Under the pieces are notes generated by a model. That model worked only from the letters and a program-made list of their open reading frames with translations. It did not search any database and had not been told where the DNA came from. The position numbers and the translations under genes are program-made. Positions 10,482 to 19,107 of a DNA stretch of 64,000 nucleotides are shown piece after piece (within the stretch, counting starts at the first letter, position 1; every line of letters starts with the position of its first letter). Source of the stretch: Novosphingobium sp. B1 (GTDB taxonomy: Bacteria; Pseudomonadota; Alphaproteobacteria; Sphingomonadales; Sphingomonadaceae); NCBI RefSeq assembly GCF_900176395.1, contig NZ_FWXL01000005.1, positions 186,001 to 250,000 of the forward strand, given 5' to 3'.

Positions 10482-11153
10482 TTAGACGCCGCCACGATTA
10501 CGGCAGCTGTCGGTCACGGTCTTGCTGCAGACCGGGTACTTCTTGTTCATGGCTTCAGCGGGCGGTGGAGCCATGTTCCCCGTGGTGCTGTTGCCCATGG
10601 CCATCCCGGCGCTCATTCCGCCCGATGCCGGGGTTGCTGGCTCAGCAGGCATAGCCGGAGTTGCGGGCGTGGCGCCGGTCCCCATGCCCGGGTTCGGCTG
10701 TGCGGGCGTTGCCGGCGTTGCGCCGGTCGAAGGCGTGGCGGTGCCGTTTACCTGCGCGATGATCGAAGGCCACACCTGCGTGCGCTGTTGCGGCGTCATC
10801 GCATAGATCTGCGCCTTCTGTTCGTCGGTCAGTGCCCACCAGCCCTTCTGCTGGTCTGCATCAAGATCCCAGAAATACTCCTGGTACGTCGCAGGCCAGG
10901 CGGCATACTTGGTCTTCTGTTCAGCCGGCCATGCGTCGATCTGCGACTGCTGGTCGGGCGCCGGAGAGAATGTGCCGCCAGTCGTTGCAGTGGTCGGCGC
11001 GGTCGTGTCCTGCGTGCCCATCGGCGAAGTGCTGTCCGGCATGCTGGTCGAGGTGCCCGTGGTCGTGGTCGTCGTCGCCGTGGTGTCCTGGGCGATGACC
11101 ATGACCGGGGTCGAAGCGATCGCAAGCGCGCTCGCAGCAAAAAGGTTACGCAT
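10482..11153 (-). CDS. secreted low-complexity protein, unknown function
   Basis: The 223-aa product begins with a signal peptide (MRNLFAASALAIASTPVMVIAQ). It continues with a Thr/Ser-rich stretch (residues 23-60), a central ordered block of about 60 aa rich in Trp and Gln (WPAEQKTKYAAWPATYQEYF, ALTDEQKAQIYAMTPQQRTQ), and an Ala/Pro/Gly/Met tail with repeated TPATPA units. It ends in a small segment with two Cys (YPVCSKTVTDSCRN). It is probably periplasmic or surface-located. The central block looks conserved and helical, but I do not recognise the family. Confidence 0.75.
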   Translation of the reverse strand: MRNLFAASALAIASTPVMVIAQDTTATTTTTTGTSTSMPDSTSPMGTQDTTAPTTATTGGTFSPAPDQQSQIDAWPAEQKTKYAAWPATYQEYFWDLDADQQKGWWALTDEQKAQIYAMTPQQRTQVWPSIIAQVNGTATPSTGATPATPAQPNPGMGTGATPATPAMPAEPATPASGGMSAGMAMGNSTTGNMAPPPAEAMNKKYPVCSKTVTDSCRNRGGV

Positions 11154-11324
11154 TGGCTATGCTCCTGTTCTGTTTATTCCCGAAGTGTGAACAGGCAAGC
11201 TGCCGCAGTTCCCGCAGTTCCCGACTGTGCGACGGCCTGCATGGACTCCTGCGACGAAGCGATGCTGCGACATTTCCGGCAAATGCGATTGCCGGTGCGG
11301 TCTTTGGTCCCTATCTGTTCACCC

Positions 11325-13619
11325 ATGTCCGCTTCCGTTCCCGCAAATCCCGGCCAGGCCGATGCCTGGCTCGATGGCCTCAATCCGCCCCAGCAAGAGG
11401 CTGTAAAGACTACAGAAGGGCCGGTGCTGATGCTGGCGGGTGCAGGTACCGGAAAGACCGCCGCGCTCACCGCACGCCTTGCCAACCTGCTGCGCCAGCG
11501 GCTTGCCTGGCCGAGCGAGATCCTCTGCGTCACCTTCACCAACAAGGCTGCGCGCGAAATGCGCGAACGTGTCGGGCACCTGATCGGCCCGGCGGTGGAA
11601 GGCATGCCGTGGCTCGGTACCTTCCACTCCATCGCCGCCAAGATGCTGCGCCGCCATGCCGAGCTTGTCGGCCTGCAGAGCAACTTCACGATCATCGACA
11701 CCGATGACCAGTTGCGCCTGCTCAAGCAGCTGATCGTGGCCGAGGGCGTCGATGACAAGCGCTGGCCGGCCAAGCAGCTTGCCGGCCTGATCGACAAGTG
11801 GAAGAACCGCGGGCTCAATCCCGGCGATCTCGATGCGCTGGAGAACGAGGCCTATGCCAATGGCAAGGGCCAGCGTTTCTACGCGCTCTACCAGAACCGG
11901 TTGCGCGAGCTGAACGCCTGCGATTTCGGCGACCTGCTGATGCACATGCTCAACATCTTCCGGCGCGAACGCGACGTGCTGGAATCCTGGCAGCAGCGCT
12001 TCAAGTACGTGATGGTGGACGAATACCAAGACACCAACGCCGTCCAGTACCTGTGGCTGCGGCTGCTTGCCCAGAACCGCAAGAACATCTGCGTGGTGGG
12101 TGACGACGACCAGTCGATCTATTCATGGCGCGGCGCGGAAGTCGCCAATATCCTGCGGTTCGAGAAGGATTTCCCCGGCGCGAAGGTGATCCGCCTCGAA
12201 CAGAACTACCGCTCGACCCCGCACATCCTCGGCGCGGCTTCGGGCCTGATCGCGGAGAACTCCGAGCGCCTCGGCAAGACGCTGTGGACCGAGGTCGACG
12301 GCGGCGACAAGGTGCGCGTGATCGGCGTGTGGGACGCTCCCGAAGAAGCGCGGCGGATTGGCGAGGAAATCGAACGACTGGAGCGCGAGGGCGCACCGCT
12401 CGATCGCATTGCCATCCTCGTCCGCGCGCAGTTCCAGACGCGCACGATTGAAGACCGCTTCATCCAGATCGGCATGGGCTATCGCATCGTCGGCGGCTTC
12501 CGCTTCTACGAACGCGCCGAGATCCGCGATGCGCTGGCATACCTGCGCCAGATCGCCAGCCCGCAGGACGACCTTGCCTTCGAGCGGATCTACAACACCC
12601 CCAAGCGCGGCCTTGGCGACAAGACGCTGGAAAAGCTCCACCGCCATGCGCGGGCGCGGAGCATTCCGCTTTCGCTGGCGGCGGTCGAAATCCTCGACAC
12701 CGACGAACTGCCCGCACGCGCGCGCAACACGCTCGCCGCGTTGATGCGGGACTTTGCCCGGTGGCGCGATGCGGCCAAGCAGCTGGTGCCCGCCGAACTC
12801 GCCCGCACCATCCTTGACGAAAGCGGCTACACTGCGGCGCTACAGGCGGAGAAGACCGCCGAAGCCGCCGGACGCCTCGAAAACCTCACCGAACTCGCCC
12901 GCGCGATGGAAGAATACGAGACGCTGGGGGATTTCCTTGAACACGTCAGCCTCGTCATGGACAACGAGAACACCGCCGATGAGGACAAGGTCACGATCAT
13001 GACCATCCACGCCGCCAAGGGCCTTGAATTCGACAATGTGTTCCTGCCGGGGTGGGAGGAAGGCGTGTTCCCCTCGCAGCGCTCGCTCGATGAAGGCGGC
13101 CTTGCCTCGCTGGAGGAAGAGCGCCGCCTCGCCTATGTTGCGATCACCCGCGCGCGCCGCCGCTGCACGATCCTCCACGCCGCCAATCGCCAGATATATG
13201 GCCAGTGGACCAGCTCGATCCCCTCGCGCTTCATCGGCGAACTGCCAGCCGAACATATCGAGGAGGAAACCACGCTGTCAGGCGGCGCATCGATGTGGCG
13301 CGCCAACTGGAGCGAGCGGGACGATCCCTTCGCCCACGTGGCTCAGGCCAGCGCCAACCGCGCGGCCTCACGCGGCCCCGGTTGGCAACGCGCCGCCGCG
13401 CAGCCCTTCAACCCGGCGCCGCGCCGCATCGCCGAACCCACCCGCAGCGCCGCCAGCTTCGCCGCCAAACCGCGCGGCGACATCGGCGTGGGCGCGCGCG
13501 TCTTCCACGAAAAGTTCGGCTATGGCACCGTGGCCGAGCAGGAAGGCAACAAGCTGGAGATCGATTTCGAGGGCGGTGGAAGGAAGCGGGTGATCGACAG
13601 CTTTGTGAAGGTGGCTTGA
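11325..13619 (+). CDS. uvrD: UvrD/PcrA-type ATP-dependent DNA helicase
   Basis: The start MSASVPANPGQ gives 764 aa, normal for superfamily 1A helicases. The upstream open frame is not family-like. Visible motifs are the Q motif LNPPQQEAV, Walker A AGAGTGKTAAL (Lys44), TFTNKAAREM (Ia), VDEYQDTNAVQY (II), GDDDQSIYSWRGA (III), EQNYRS (IV), TIHAAKGLEFDNVFLPG (V) and AYVAITRAR (VI). The C-terminal 60 residues (VGARVFHEKFGYGTVAEQEGN) resemble the Tudor-like domain of PcrA that contacts RNA polymerase. Its roles are DNA repair and replication-fork maintenance. Confidence 0.95.
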   Translation: MSASVPANPGQADAWLDGLNPPQQEAVKTTEGPVLMLAGAGTGKTAALTARLANLLRQRLAWPSEILCVTFTNKAAREMRERVGHLIGPAVEGMPWLGTFHSIAAKMLRRHAELVGLQSNFTIIDTDDQLRLLKQLIVAEGVDDKRWPAKQLAGLIDKWKNRGLNPGDLDALENEAYANGKGQRFYALYQNRLRELNACDFGDLLMHMLNIFRRERDVLESWQQRFKYVMVDEYQDTNAVQYLWLRLLAQNRKNICVVGDDDQSIYSWRGAEVANILRFEKDFPGAKVIRLEQNYRSTPHILGAASGLIAENSERLGKTLWTEVDGGDKVRVIGVWDAPEEARRIGEEIERLEREGAPLDRIAILVRAQFQTRTIEDRFIQIGMGYRIVGGFRFYERAEIRDALAYLRQIASPQDDLAFERIYNTPKRGLGDKTLEKLHRHARARSIPLSLAAVEILDTDELPARARNTLAALMRDFARWRDAAKQLVPAELARTILDESGYTAALQAEKTAEAAGRLENLTELARAMEEYETLGDFLEHVSLVMDNENTADEDKVTIMTIHAAKGLEFDNVFLPGWEEGVFPSQRSLDEGGLASLEEERRLAYVAITRARRRCTILHAANRQIYGQWTSSIPSRFIGELPAEHIEEETTLSGGASMWRANWSERDDPFAHVAQASANRAASRGPGWQRAAAQPFNPAPRRIAEPTRSAASFAAKPRGDIGVGARVFHEKFGYGTVAEQEGNKLEIDFEGGGRKRVIDSFVKVA

Positions 13620-13687
13620 GGGCGTTGGCTTTGTCGCTCGCTGTTGTTGGGCGACTGAATTCGGCCCCAAATGGGTCGCGGACTGAA

Positions 13688-14049
13688 TTAGTCTTCGTTG
13701 CTGAAGCGAACCGCGACATTCGTGAAATGCCCCTCGTCCGCGAAGCCTTGGCCTAGGTCGTACAGATAGAGCGTAACAGGGCACGGCCTATCCTCAGCCC
13801 ATTGCACGGCTTCGGCTACAGAGACTGCCTCAAGTGCCTCATAATCAACGGTGAGGCGAGGATCGCTCTCAGGCGCCTGATCGGAATCCTTGCAGCTGTT
13901 ATCGTGTTCGGTAGCTTCGACGATGGCGTTGACTTCCCGCCAACGATAAGGCCGAGTTCGCTTGTCGATGATGTTCCACAGCATTTCATCAAGATATCAA
14001 TAGCTTTCGAAAGTGACAACGGCAGGAAACCATCATTCGCTGCCCATTC
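13688..14049 (-). pseudogene. small conserved-looking gene with an apparent 1-base deletion
   Basis: An ATG at 13984 opens a 98-codon frame (MLWNIIDKRTRPYRWREVN... ending VRFSNED) with natural composition, but the ATG has no ribosome binding site and an in-frame stop lies 5 codons upstream. The next frame just upstream reads EWAANDGFLPLSLSKAID and then turns non-protein-like. Adding one base near 13992 would join the two as ...SKAID-YLDEMLWNIID... . This fits a gene broken by a single-base deletion, and it also lacks a clear start beyond 14049. A sequencing error is the alternative. Family unknown. Confidence 0.55.
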
Positions 14050-14131
14050 TTGCCTTGACCTTCCTACCGCCCCCCGGCTTGACACGGGTTTGGGCTTTTC
14101 TTCCAGCGCCCCGCCTGAAGAGAAAAGCCAA

Positions 14132-14152
14132 GGCCCGGATCAAGTCCGGGCC
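14132..14152. repeat. REP-like palindrome
   Basis: GGCCCGGA and TCCGGGCC form a perfect 8-bp stem around TCAAG. A related half-palindrome (CCCGGCTTGACACGGG) lies about 60 bp earlier. Such GGCCCGGA-type palindromes are a common intergenic repeat style in alphaproteobacteria. It sits in the gap between the broken gene and the DEAD-box helicase. Confidence 0.5.
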
Positions 14153-14222
14153 GACGATGGAATGGATTGTTACCCTGCGCCCAGCACCCTCGCTCTCCCC
14201 TGAAGAAGAGAGGGCTAAGGCG

Positions 14223-15590
14223 TCAGAGCGCCGAAACTGCCAGAAATTCCGGGATCGGCCCATTCCACTCGCCGGGCTTTGACGGCGGTTCGGAGTGGTC
14301 GCGGTAGCTGTGCTGTTCGCGGCGCGGGGCGCGTTCCGGGCGGGCCTCTGCACGCGGTTCGCGTTCGGTCCGGGGTTTGCGTTCCTCGCGTGCGGGACGT
14401 TCGCGGCGGCTCTCGCGCTTGGGCTCTTCCTCGCGGCGCTCGGCTTCGCGCGGCTTGCGCTCTTCCTTCTCGGCGATCTCGAGCTTGAACTCGGGGATCT
14501 TGGTTCCCTGCAGCTTCTCGACGTTGTCGATCGCCTCGGCATCTTCCGATGCCACCAGCGTGAAGGCGCGGCCCGTCGCGCCGCCGCGGCCGGTGCGACC
14601 GATGCGGTGGACGTAGTCGTCCGGGTGCCACGGCGTGTCGAAGTTGAAGACGTGGCTCACGCCCTTCACGTCAAGCCCGCGCGCAGCGACGTCGGACGCG
14701 CAGAGGATCGAGATGTCGCCGTCCTTGAACTTCTGCAGTTCGGCGTTGCGCGCGCTCTGGTCCATGTCGCCGTGGATTTCGCCCGCGGCAAAGCCGTGGC
14801 GCTGCAGCGACTTGGCCAGTTCGCGCACGGTGGTCTTGCGGTTGGCAAAGACGATGGCGGTGGTGACATTGTCGGTACGCAGCAGTTGGCGCAGCACTTC
14901 GCGCTTCTGGCGCGAGGTGCAGCGCACCTTGAACTGGGCAATGCTGGTGTTGGTCGACGCCGGACGCGCCACTTCGATCATCTTCGGATTCGACAGGAAC
15001 TTGTCGGCCAGCTTCTTGATCGGCGGCGGCATCGTGGCCGAGAACAGCAGCGTCTGGCGCTGGGTCGGCAGTTTGGTGCAGATATTCTCGATATCGGGGA
15101 TGAAGCCCATGTCGAGCATGCGGTCCGCCTCGTCGATCACCAGCAGATCGCAGCCCGTGAGCAGGATCTTGCCGCGTTCGAACAGGTCCATCAGGCGACC
15201 GGGCGTGGCGATCAGCACGTCGACGCCGTCCTGCAGCGCCTTCACCTGATCGCCCATCTGCACACCACCGATAAGCAGCGCCATCTTGAGATCGTGATTC
15301 TTGCCATACTTCTCGAAGTTCTCGGCCACCTGCGCGGCGAGTTCGCGTGTTGGTTCGAGAATCAGCGAGCGCGGCATCAGCGCGCGGCGGCGGCCGTGGG
15401 CCAGAATGTCGATCATCGGCAGCACGAACCCGGCCGTCTTGCCGGTGCCGGTCTGGGCGATGCCGATGATGTCCTTCATCATGAGGACGGCGGGAATTGC
15501 CTGCGCCTGGATCGGAGTGGGCTCATCATAGCCGGCATCGAGCACCGACTGGAGCAATTCATCCGAGAGGCCGAGGTCGGCAAACTTCAT
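14223..15590 (-). CDS. DEAD-box RNA helicase (RhlE-like)
   Basis: The start MKFADLGLSD gives 455 aa. Motifs in order are the Q motif (GYDEPTPIQAQAIP), Walker A AQTGTGKTAGF, PTRELAAQV, VIDEADRMLDMGF, FSATMP, and in the second RecA domain the block ending HRIGRTGRGGATG. The last 90 residues are a highly charged Arg/Glu/Pro tail, likely disordered and RNA-binding. Such helicases act in ribosome assembly and RNA turnover. The precise substrate cannot be read from the sequence. Confidence 0.93.
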   Translation of the reverse strand: MKFADLGLSDELLQSVLDAGYDEPTPIQAQAIPAVLMMKDIIGIAQTGTGKTAGFVLPMIDILAHGRRRALMPRSLILEPTRELAAQVAENFEKYGKNHDLKMALLIGGVQMGDQVKALQDGVDVLIATPGRLMDLFERGKILLTGCDLLVIDEADRMLDMGFIPDIENICTKLPTQRQTLLFSATMPPPIKKLADKFLSNPKMIEVARPASTNTSIAQFKVRCTSRQKREVLRQLLRTDNVTTAIVFANRKTTVRELAKSLQRHGFAAGEIHGDMDQSARNAELQKFKDGDISILCASDVAARGLDVKGVSHVFNFDTPWHPDDYVHRIGRTGRGGATGRAFTLVASEDAEAIDNVEKLQGTKIPEFKLEIAEKEERKPREAERREEEPKRESRRERPAREERKPRTEREPRAEARPERAPRREQHSYRDHSEPPSKPGEWNGPIPEFLAVSAL

Positions 15591-15732
15591 GCAGGCAATT
15601 TTCCGAAAACAAGAGACGGCGCAAGCAAATGCACCTGCTGGACGGCTTGCAGCGCAAGATACCGCCAACACTGATTGCGCGCTAAGACGATATGGCCCGA
15701 AAAGTCAAGAAATCCGCGATGAAACGCGAACT

Positions 15733-16320
15733 TCAGTCATCATCCGGGACAAGTTCGCGCATCCTGGTGATGGCGCAGTTCGCACCTGCACGGGAATGAA
15801 TGGTATCGCGCCCCGCGCAAAGCTGCCCGTCAGTGCTGCGCTCCACGTAGAAGCCCGAATAGAAATCCCTGGCATGGCAAGACTTGTCCAGGCTGGCACC
15901 GATCAGCTTGCGACTGCGTGTAACCAGTATGAGTCGCCCCTGCGATTCGATCTGCACTCCCGCAATGTTTGCAACGGGCAGGCACTTGTCGGTCTTGCGC
16001 TCGTAAAATCGGAGTTGCTGCTGCGGCGGGCCCGGCGGCATCGCGAACATCTGGCCAGGCATGCGGGGGGCGATCCGGATGATCATCCGCTGCTCGATCC
16101 GAACCTGATTCCACCGATCATCGCCAAGCCGAAGATCCGCCGCGCCTTGCGCTTCAAAGCCGGAGCGATCATCGATCAGCGGCGAACCGACCGGAATCAT
16201 CGCCCCGACCCACTCGTCAGAGACCTGCACAAACGGGAAGGGCGTCATGACGGGTTGCGCCGCCGGAAGCGACAACAGCATAAGTCCCATCGGCGCCAAG
16301 GTGGCGATCAGGCTGAACAT
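15733..16320 (-). CDS. secreted hypothetical protein
   Basis: The start at MFSLIATLAPMGLMLLSLPA (16320) gives a 195-aa product with a signal peptide ending near AAQPVM. The earlier start at 16422 adds an Arg/His-rich stretch without support. The mature part contains a region RIEQRMIIRIAPR, a Pro/Gln stretch (MPPGPPQQQ), and four Cys (in DKCLPV, DKSCHARDF, GQLCAG, ANCAIT) that may pair in the periplasm. No known domain is recognised. It is divergent from the FAD-linked oxidase gene. Confidence 0.7.
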   Translation of the reverse strand: MFSLIATLAPMGLMLLSLPAAQPVMTPFPFVQVSDEWVGAMIPVGSPLIDDRSGFEAQGAADLRLGDDRWNQVRIEQRMIIRIAPRMPGQMFAMPPGPPQQQLRFYERKTDKCLPVANIAGVQIESQGRLILVTRSRKLIGASLDKSCHARDFYSGFYVERSTDGQLCAGRDTIHSRAGANCAITRMRELVPDDD

Positions 16321-16514
16321 CTCGGCAGAATTACTCTGTTCGGCCTGGAGACGGCCCAGTGGCAACCGGTAATGGCACGCGCTGTGCTCCTCCCAATCGA
16401 AAGCCTGTTTTCGCAGGTTCAAAAGCCATAGCCGAACGGCTTGAACGCTTGCTTAACTTCGCGGCAATCAAAAATGAATTGCCCTTGCGCGCTCGTGCCA
16501 ATAGCCGACCAGAC

Positions 16515-17933
16515 ATGACCGATGCGTTTCTAAAGGAAGCGGCCTTCCTGCTGGGGCCCAAGGGGCTGACCACAGACGCTGGCGACATGGCGCCCTGGCT
16601 GACCGACTGGCGCGGCCGTTATACCGGCCATGCGCTCGCCATCGCGGCCCCGGCGACCACAGCAGAGGTCAGCAGCCTCGTGCGGCTCTGCTCAAGCCAT
16701 CGCGTTGCCATCGTGCCGCAGGGGGGCAACAGTGGCATGTCCGGCGGGGCAACGCCCATGGGCACGGGAAACGAACTGCTGCTGTCGCTGCGGCGGATGA
16801 ACCGGATCACCGCGCTGGATCCAGCCGCGCGCACGGCGACGTGCGAGGCAGGGGTAATCCTGCAGACCCTTCGCGAAGCCTCTCATGCCAAGGGCTTGCG
16901 CTTCCCGTTGTCGTTGGGCGGCAAGGGGTCGGCAACGATCGGCGGGCTGATCTCGACCAATGCCGGCGGCACGCAGGTGCTCCGCCATGGCTCGATGCGC
17001 GCACTCGTCATGGGGCTTGAAGCCGTCATGGCCGATGGCTCAGTGCTGGATCTGCTGACCCCATTGAAGAAGGACAATCGCGGCTTCGATCTCAAGCAGC
17101 TCATGATCGGTTCGGAAGGGACGCTGGGCATTGTCACGGCAGCCACGCTCAAGCTGGAACCGGCGATCTGCGGACGCAGCGTGATGTGGGCAGGCGCGGC
17201 ATCCCTCCACGATGCGCGCGAACTTCTGCTGCTGGCGCAGGACATGGCCTCGGGCCTTGTTGAGGGCTTTGAAGTCTTGCCGCAGCACAGCCTGGAGGCG
17301 GTCCTTGCCTACATGCCTGACCTGCGCGCGCCTCTGGCAGGTGCGCACCCATGGCATGTGCTGATCGAACTGGTCGCGACCGATCCCGAAACTTCGGAAC
17401 GTCTTGCTGGCCTGTCGGAGAACCTGCTGGCCACCGCTTTCGAGCGCGGACTGATTGCAGACGCCACGATCGCCGCCAGCGAGGACCAGGCCGAGCGCCT
17501 CTGGCTGATCCGCGAAACGATCTCTCCGGCCGAACGCGCGATCGGTCCGGCGATGCAGCACGATATTTCGGTGCCTGTCGAAAAGATGCCGGCATTTGTC
17601 GAAGCCGCCGTGCCCCGCCTTGAGGCCGACTGGCCGGGCACACGAGCCGTCTGCTTCGGCCACCTTGGCGACGGCAATGTCCATTTCCACGTCATTGCCC
17701 CCGCAGGAAGCGATCGCGCCACCTGGGAAGCTTCGGATGGCAAGGCCATCAGCGCGCAAGTGCATGACATGGTGTCCGCCTGGGGCGGCTCGATCTCGGC
17801 CGAGCATGGCATTGGTCGTTTGAAGCGTGATGAGCTGGCACGACTCGCCGATCCGGCTATGCTGGCGACAATGCGCGCCATAAAGCATGCGCTTGACCCG
17901 GACGGCCTGCTAAACCCCGGAAAGCTTGTCTGA
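16515..17933 (+). CDS. FAD-linked oxidase (D-2-hydroxyglutarate / D-lactate dehydrogenase family)
   Basis: The 472-aa product (start MTDAFLKEAA) has the PCMH-type FAD-binding domain: VPQGGNSGMSGGA, LSLRRMNRI, GGLISTNAGGTQVLRHGSMRALV, then GSEGTLGIVTAATLKL. The C-terminal FAD-oxidase domain has GHLGDGNVHFHV, with the metal or substrate His residues, and AEHGIGRLKRDEL. The layout is that of D2HGDH, GlcD and Dld-type enzymes, which oxidise a D-2-hydroxyacid and pass electrons to a quinone or ETF. The exact substrate is open; D-2-hydroxyglutarate is the most common for this form. Confidence 0.85.
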   Translation: MTDAFLKEAAFLLGPKGLTTDAGDMAPWLTDWRGRYTGHALAIAAPATTAEVSSLVRLCSSHRVAIVPQGGNSGMSGGATPMGTGNELLLSLRRMNRITALDPAARTATCEAGVILQTLREASHAKGLRFPLSLGGKGSATIGGLISTNAGGTQVLRHGSMRALVMGLEAVMADGSVLDLLTPLKKDNRGFDLKQLMIGSEGTLGIVTAATLKLEPAICGRSVMWAGAASLHDARELLLLAQDMASGLVEGFEVLPQHSLEAVLAYMPDLRAPLAGAHPWHVLIELVATDPETSERLAGLSENLLATAFERGLIADATIAASEDQAERLWLIRETISPAERAIGPAMQHDISVPVEKMPAFVEAAVPRLEADWPGTRAVCFGHLGDGNVHFHVIAPAGSDRATWEASDGKAISAQVHDMVSAWGGSISAEHGIGRLKRDELARLADPAMLATMRAIKHALDPDGLLNPGKLV

Positions 17934-18039
17934 CGCGGCTTGCGCGGGCTTTTCACAATCCCTAAGACCGCCACTCCCGCCAGTCGCGGCCAGAAGGTTT
18001 TTGCCCGCGCAGTTGTTTTGATTCTTGGAGAGATGCAAA

Positions 18040-18816
18040 ATGGCCAGCGCGCCGCAAGCCAACCTGCCGATGTTCTATAATGATCTCATGCCGCTCAACA
18101 GCCGCGATCACGCGACATGGAAGGCGAAGAATGCGGACGCAGCGCCTTGGCTGATCGGCCAGCATGCCATTCCCCTGACCGCAGAGGAATTTCCGCAGGC
18201 AGCCCGGCACTATCCGATCATCTTCGCCTCGGGCGACAACCCCGTGCCGCTTGCGCTCATGGGCCTGAACGAAGGCGTCAATGTTTTCGTCGATGCCGAC
18301 GGCAAGGTGACGCAGCCGATCTACATCCCGGCTTACGTTCGCCGCTACCCGTTCCTTCTCGCGAAGCTGAACCCCAGCAGCGAGGAACTGTCGCTGTGCT
18401 TCGATCCTTCGGCCGACCTGCTTGGCGAATCGGTCGATGGGCAGGAGCTGTTCGTCGACGGTCAGCCTTCCGAAGCGACCAAGGCCGCGCTCGGCTTCTG
18501 TGAACAGTTCGAGCAGGCGGGTCAGCGTACGCAGGCCTTCATCGACGAGCTGAAGAAGCACGACCTGCTTATGGAAGGCGAAGTGGCCATCCAGCAGGAA
18601 GGCAACGAACAGCCTTTCATCTACCGCGGCTTCCAGATGATCAATCAGGAAAAGCTGCGCGAAATGCGCGGCGACGTGTTGCGTGGCTGGGCGCAGAGCG
18701 GCCTTCTCCCGCTGCTCTATGCCCACCTGTTCTCGCTCGAACTGATCAGCTCGATCTTCGGCGCGCAGGTTCAGCTCGGCAAGGGGCCGATTCCTGCAAT
18801 CACCCTGCCGGCATGA
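18040..18816 (+). CDS. SapC family protein
   Basis: The ATG at 18040 follows TTGGAGAG. The 258-aa product fits the SapC family: MFYNDLMPLNSRDHATWK near the start, then ALMGLNEGVNVFVDADGK and VTQPIYIPAYVRRYPFLL. SapC was named from a Campylobacter S-layer locus, but most alphaproteobacterial members have no proven role and no signal peptide. No peptide transporter gene is adjacent, so the sap (antimicrobial peptide) ABC subunit is excluded. A strong terminator follows. Confidence 0.85.
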   Translation: MASAPQANLPMFYNDLMPLNSRDHATWKAKNADAAPWLIGQHAIPLTAEEFPQAARHYPIIFASGDNPVPLALMGLNEGVNVFVDADGKVTQPIYIPAYVRRYPFLLAKLNPSSEELSLCFDPSADLLGESVDGQELFVDGQPSEATKAALGFCEQFEQAGQRTQAFIDELKKHDLLMEGEVAIQQEGNEQPFIYRGFQMINQEKLREMRGDVLRGWAQSGLLPLLYAHLFSLELISSIFGAQVQLGKGPIPAITLPA

Positions 18817-18874
18817 TGCTTCCGGTTGCAGCCGAAACCGGCTGCAACACAGGGGCAACACCAATATCAAAAAG

Positions 18875-18905
18875 CGCGACGACCACTCGGTTCGTCGCGT
18901 TTTTT
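18875..18905 (+). terminator. intrinsic terminator after the SapC gene
   Basis: CGCGACGA (18875-18882) pairs with TCGTCGCG (18892-18899), followed by a T run (18900-18905). It isolates the downstream small-RNA locus from sapC transcription. Confidence 0.9.
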
Positions 18906-18936
18906 CTTGGGGTGTTGCAAAAATACCGAAAACGCC

Positions 18937-18966
18937 CTTGCGAGGCCGAGGCAGCTTGCCTATCTT
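18937..18966 (+). promoter_or_regulatory. possible promoter of the small RNA
   Basis: CTTGCG (18937-18942) and TATCTT (18961-18966) are spaced by 18 bp, placing a start near 18973. The match is moderate. Its position just after a terminator and about 100 bp ahead of another supports it. Confidence 0.45.
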
Positions 18967-18972
18967 GAGAAC

Positions 18973-19074
18973 GTTGCCCTGCGGCTCCCCTCATGGCCCA
19001 GAGCAACTGGTGCACTCACGTGCACCTCCTCCCTGAACCTTGGCCACCTGGAGCTTCGCTCCAGGTGGTTTTTT
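18973..19074 (+). ncRNA. probable trans-acting small RNA with anti-Shine-Dalgarno motif (SuhB/MmgR-like)
   Basis: A transcript of about 100 nt without an open frame contains a perfect hairpin GGTGCAC-TCAC-GTGCACC. The single-stranded CCTCCTCCC motif that follows is complementary to ribosome binding sites. The transcript ends in an intrinsic terminator, CCACCTGGAGC/GCTCCAGGTGG (19044-19068) plus TTTTTT. This architecture is that of Hfq-dependent alphaproteobacterial small RNAs such as the SuhB/MmgR (alpha-r8) family; SuhB is known in the sphingomonad Sphingopyxis granuli. The family assignment is from architecture and motif, not from an alignment. The exact 5' end is inferred. Confidence 0.65.
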
Positions 19075-19107
19075 CTTGGTCAGCAATCCCAGCCATTTCC
19101 CGCAAGT

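Noticed and set aside
10086-11324. N-terminal extension of the UvrD frame
   Set aside because: The first 413 codons are Arg/Gly/Cys-rich and run antisense through the secreted-protein gene; the helicase begins at 11325.
18925-19107. Small proteins in the sRNA region (frames of 71-175 aa crossing it)
   Set aside because: They run through two intrinsic terminators and into the antisense strand of the amidohydrolase, so they are not credible genes.
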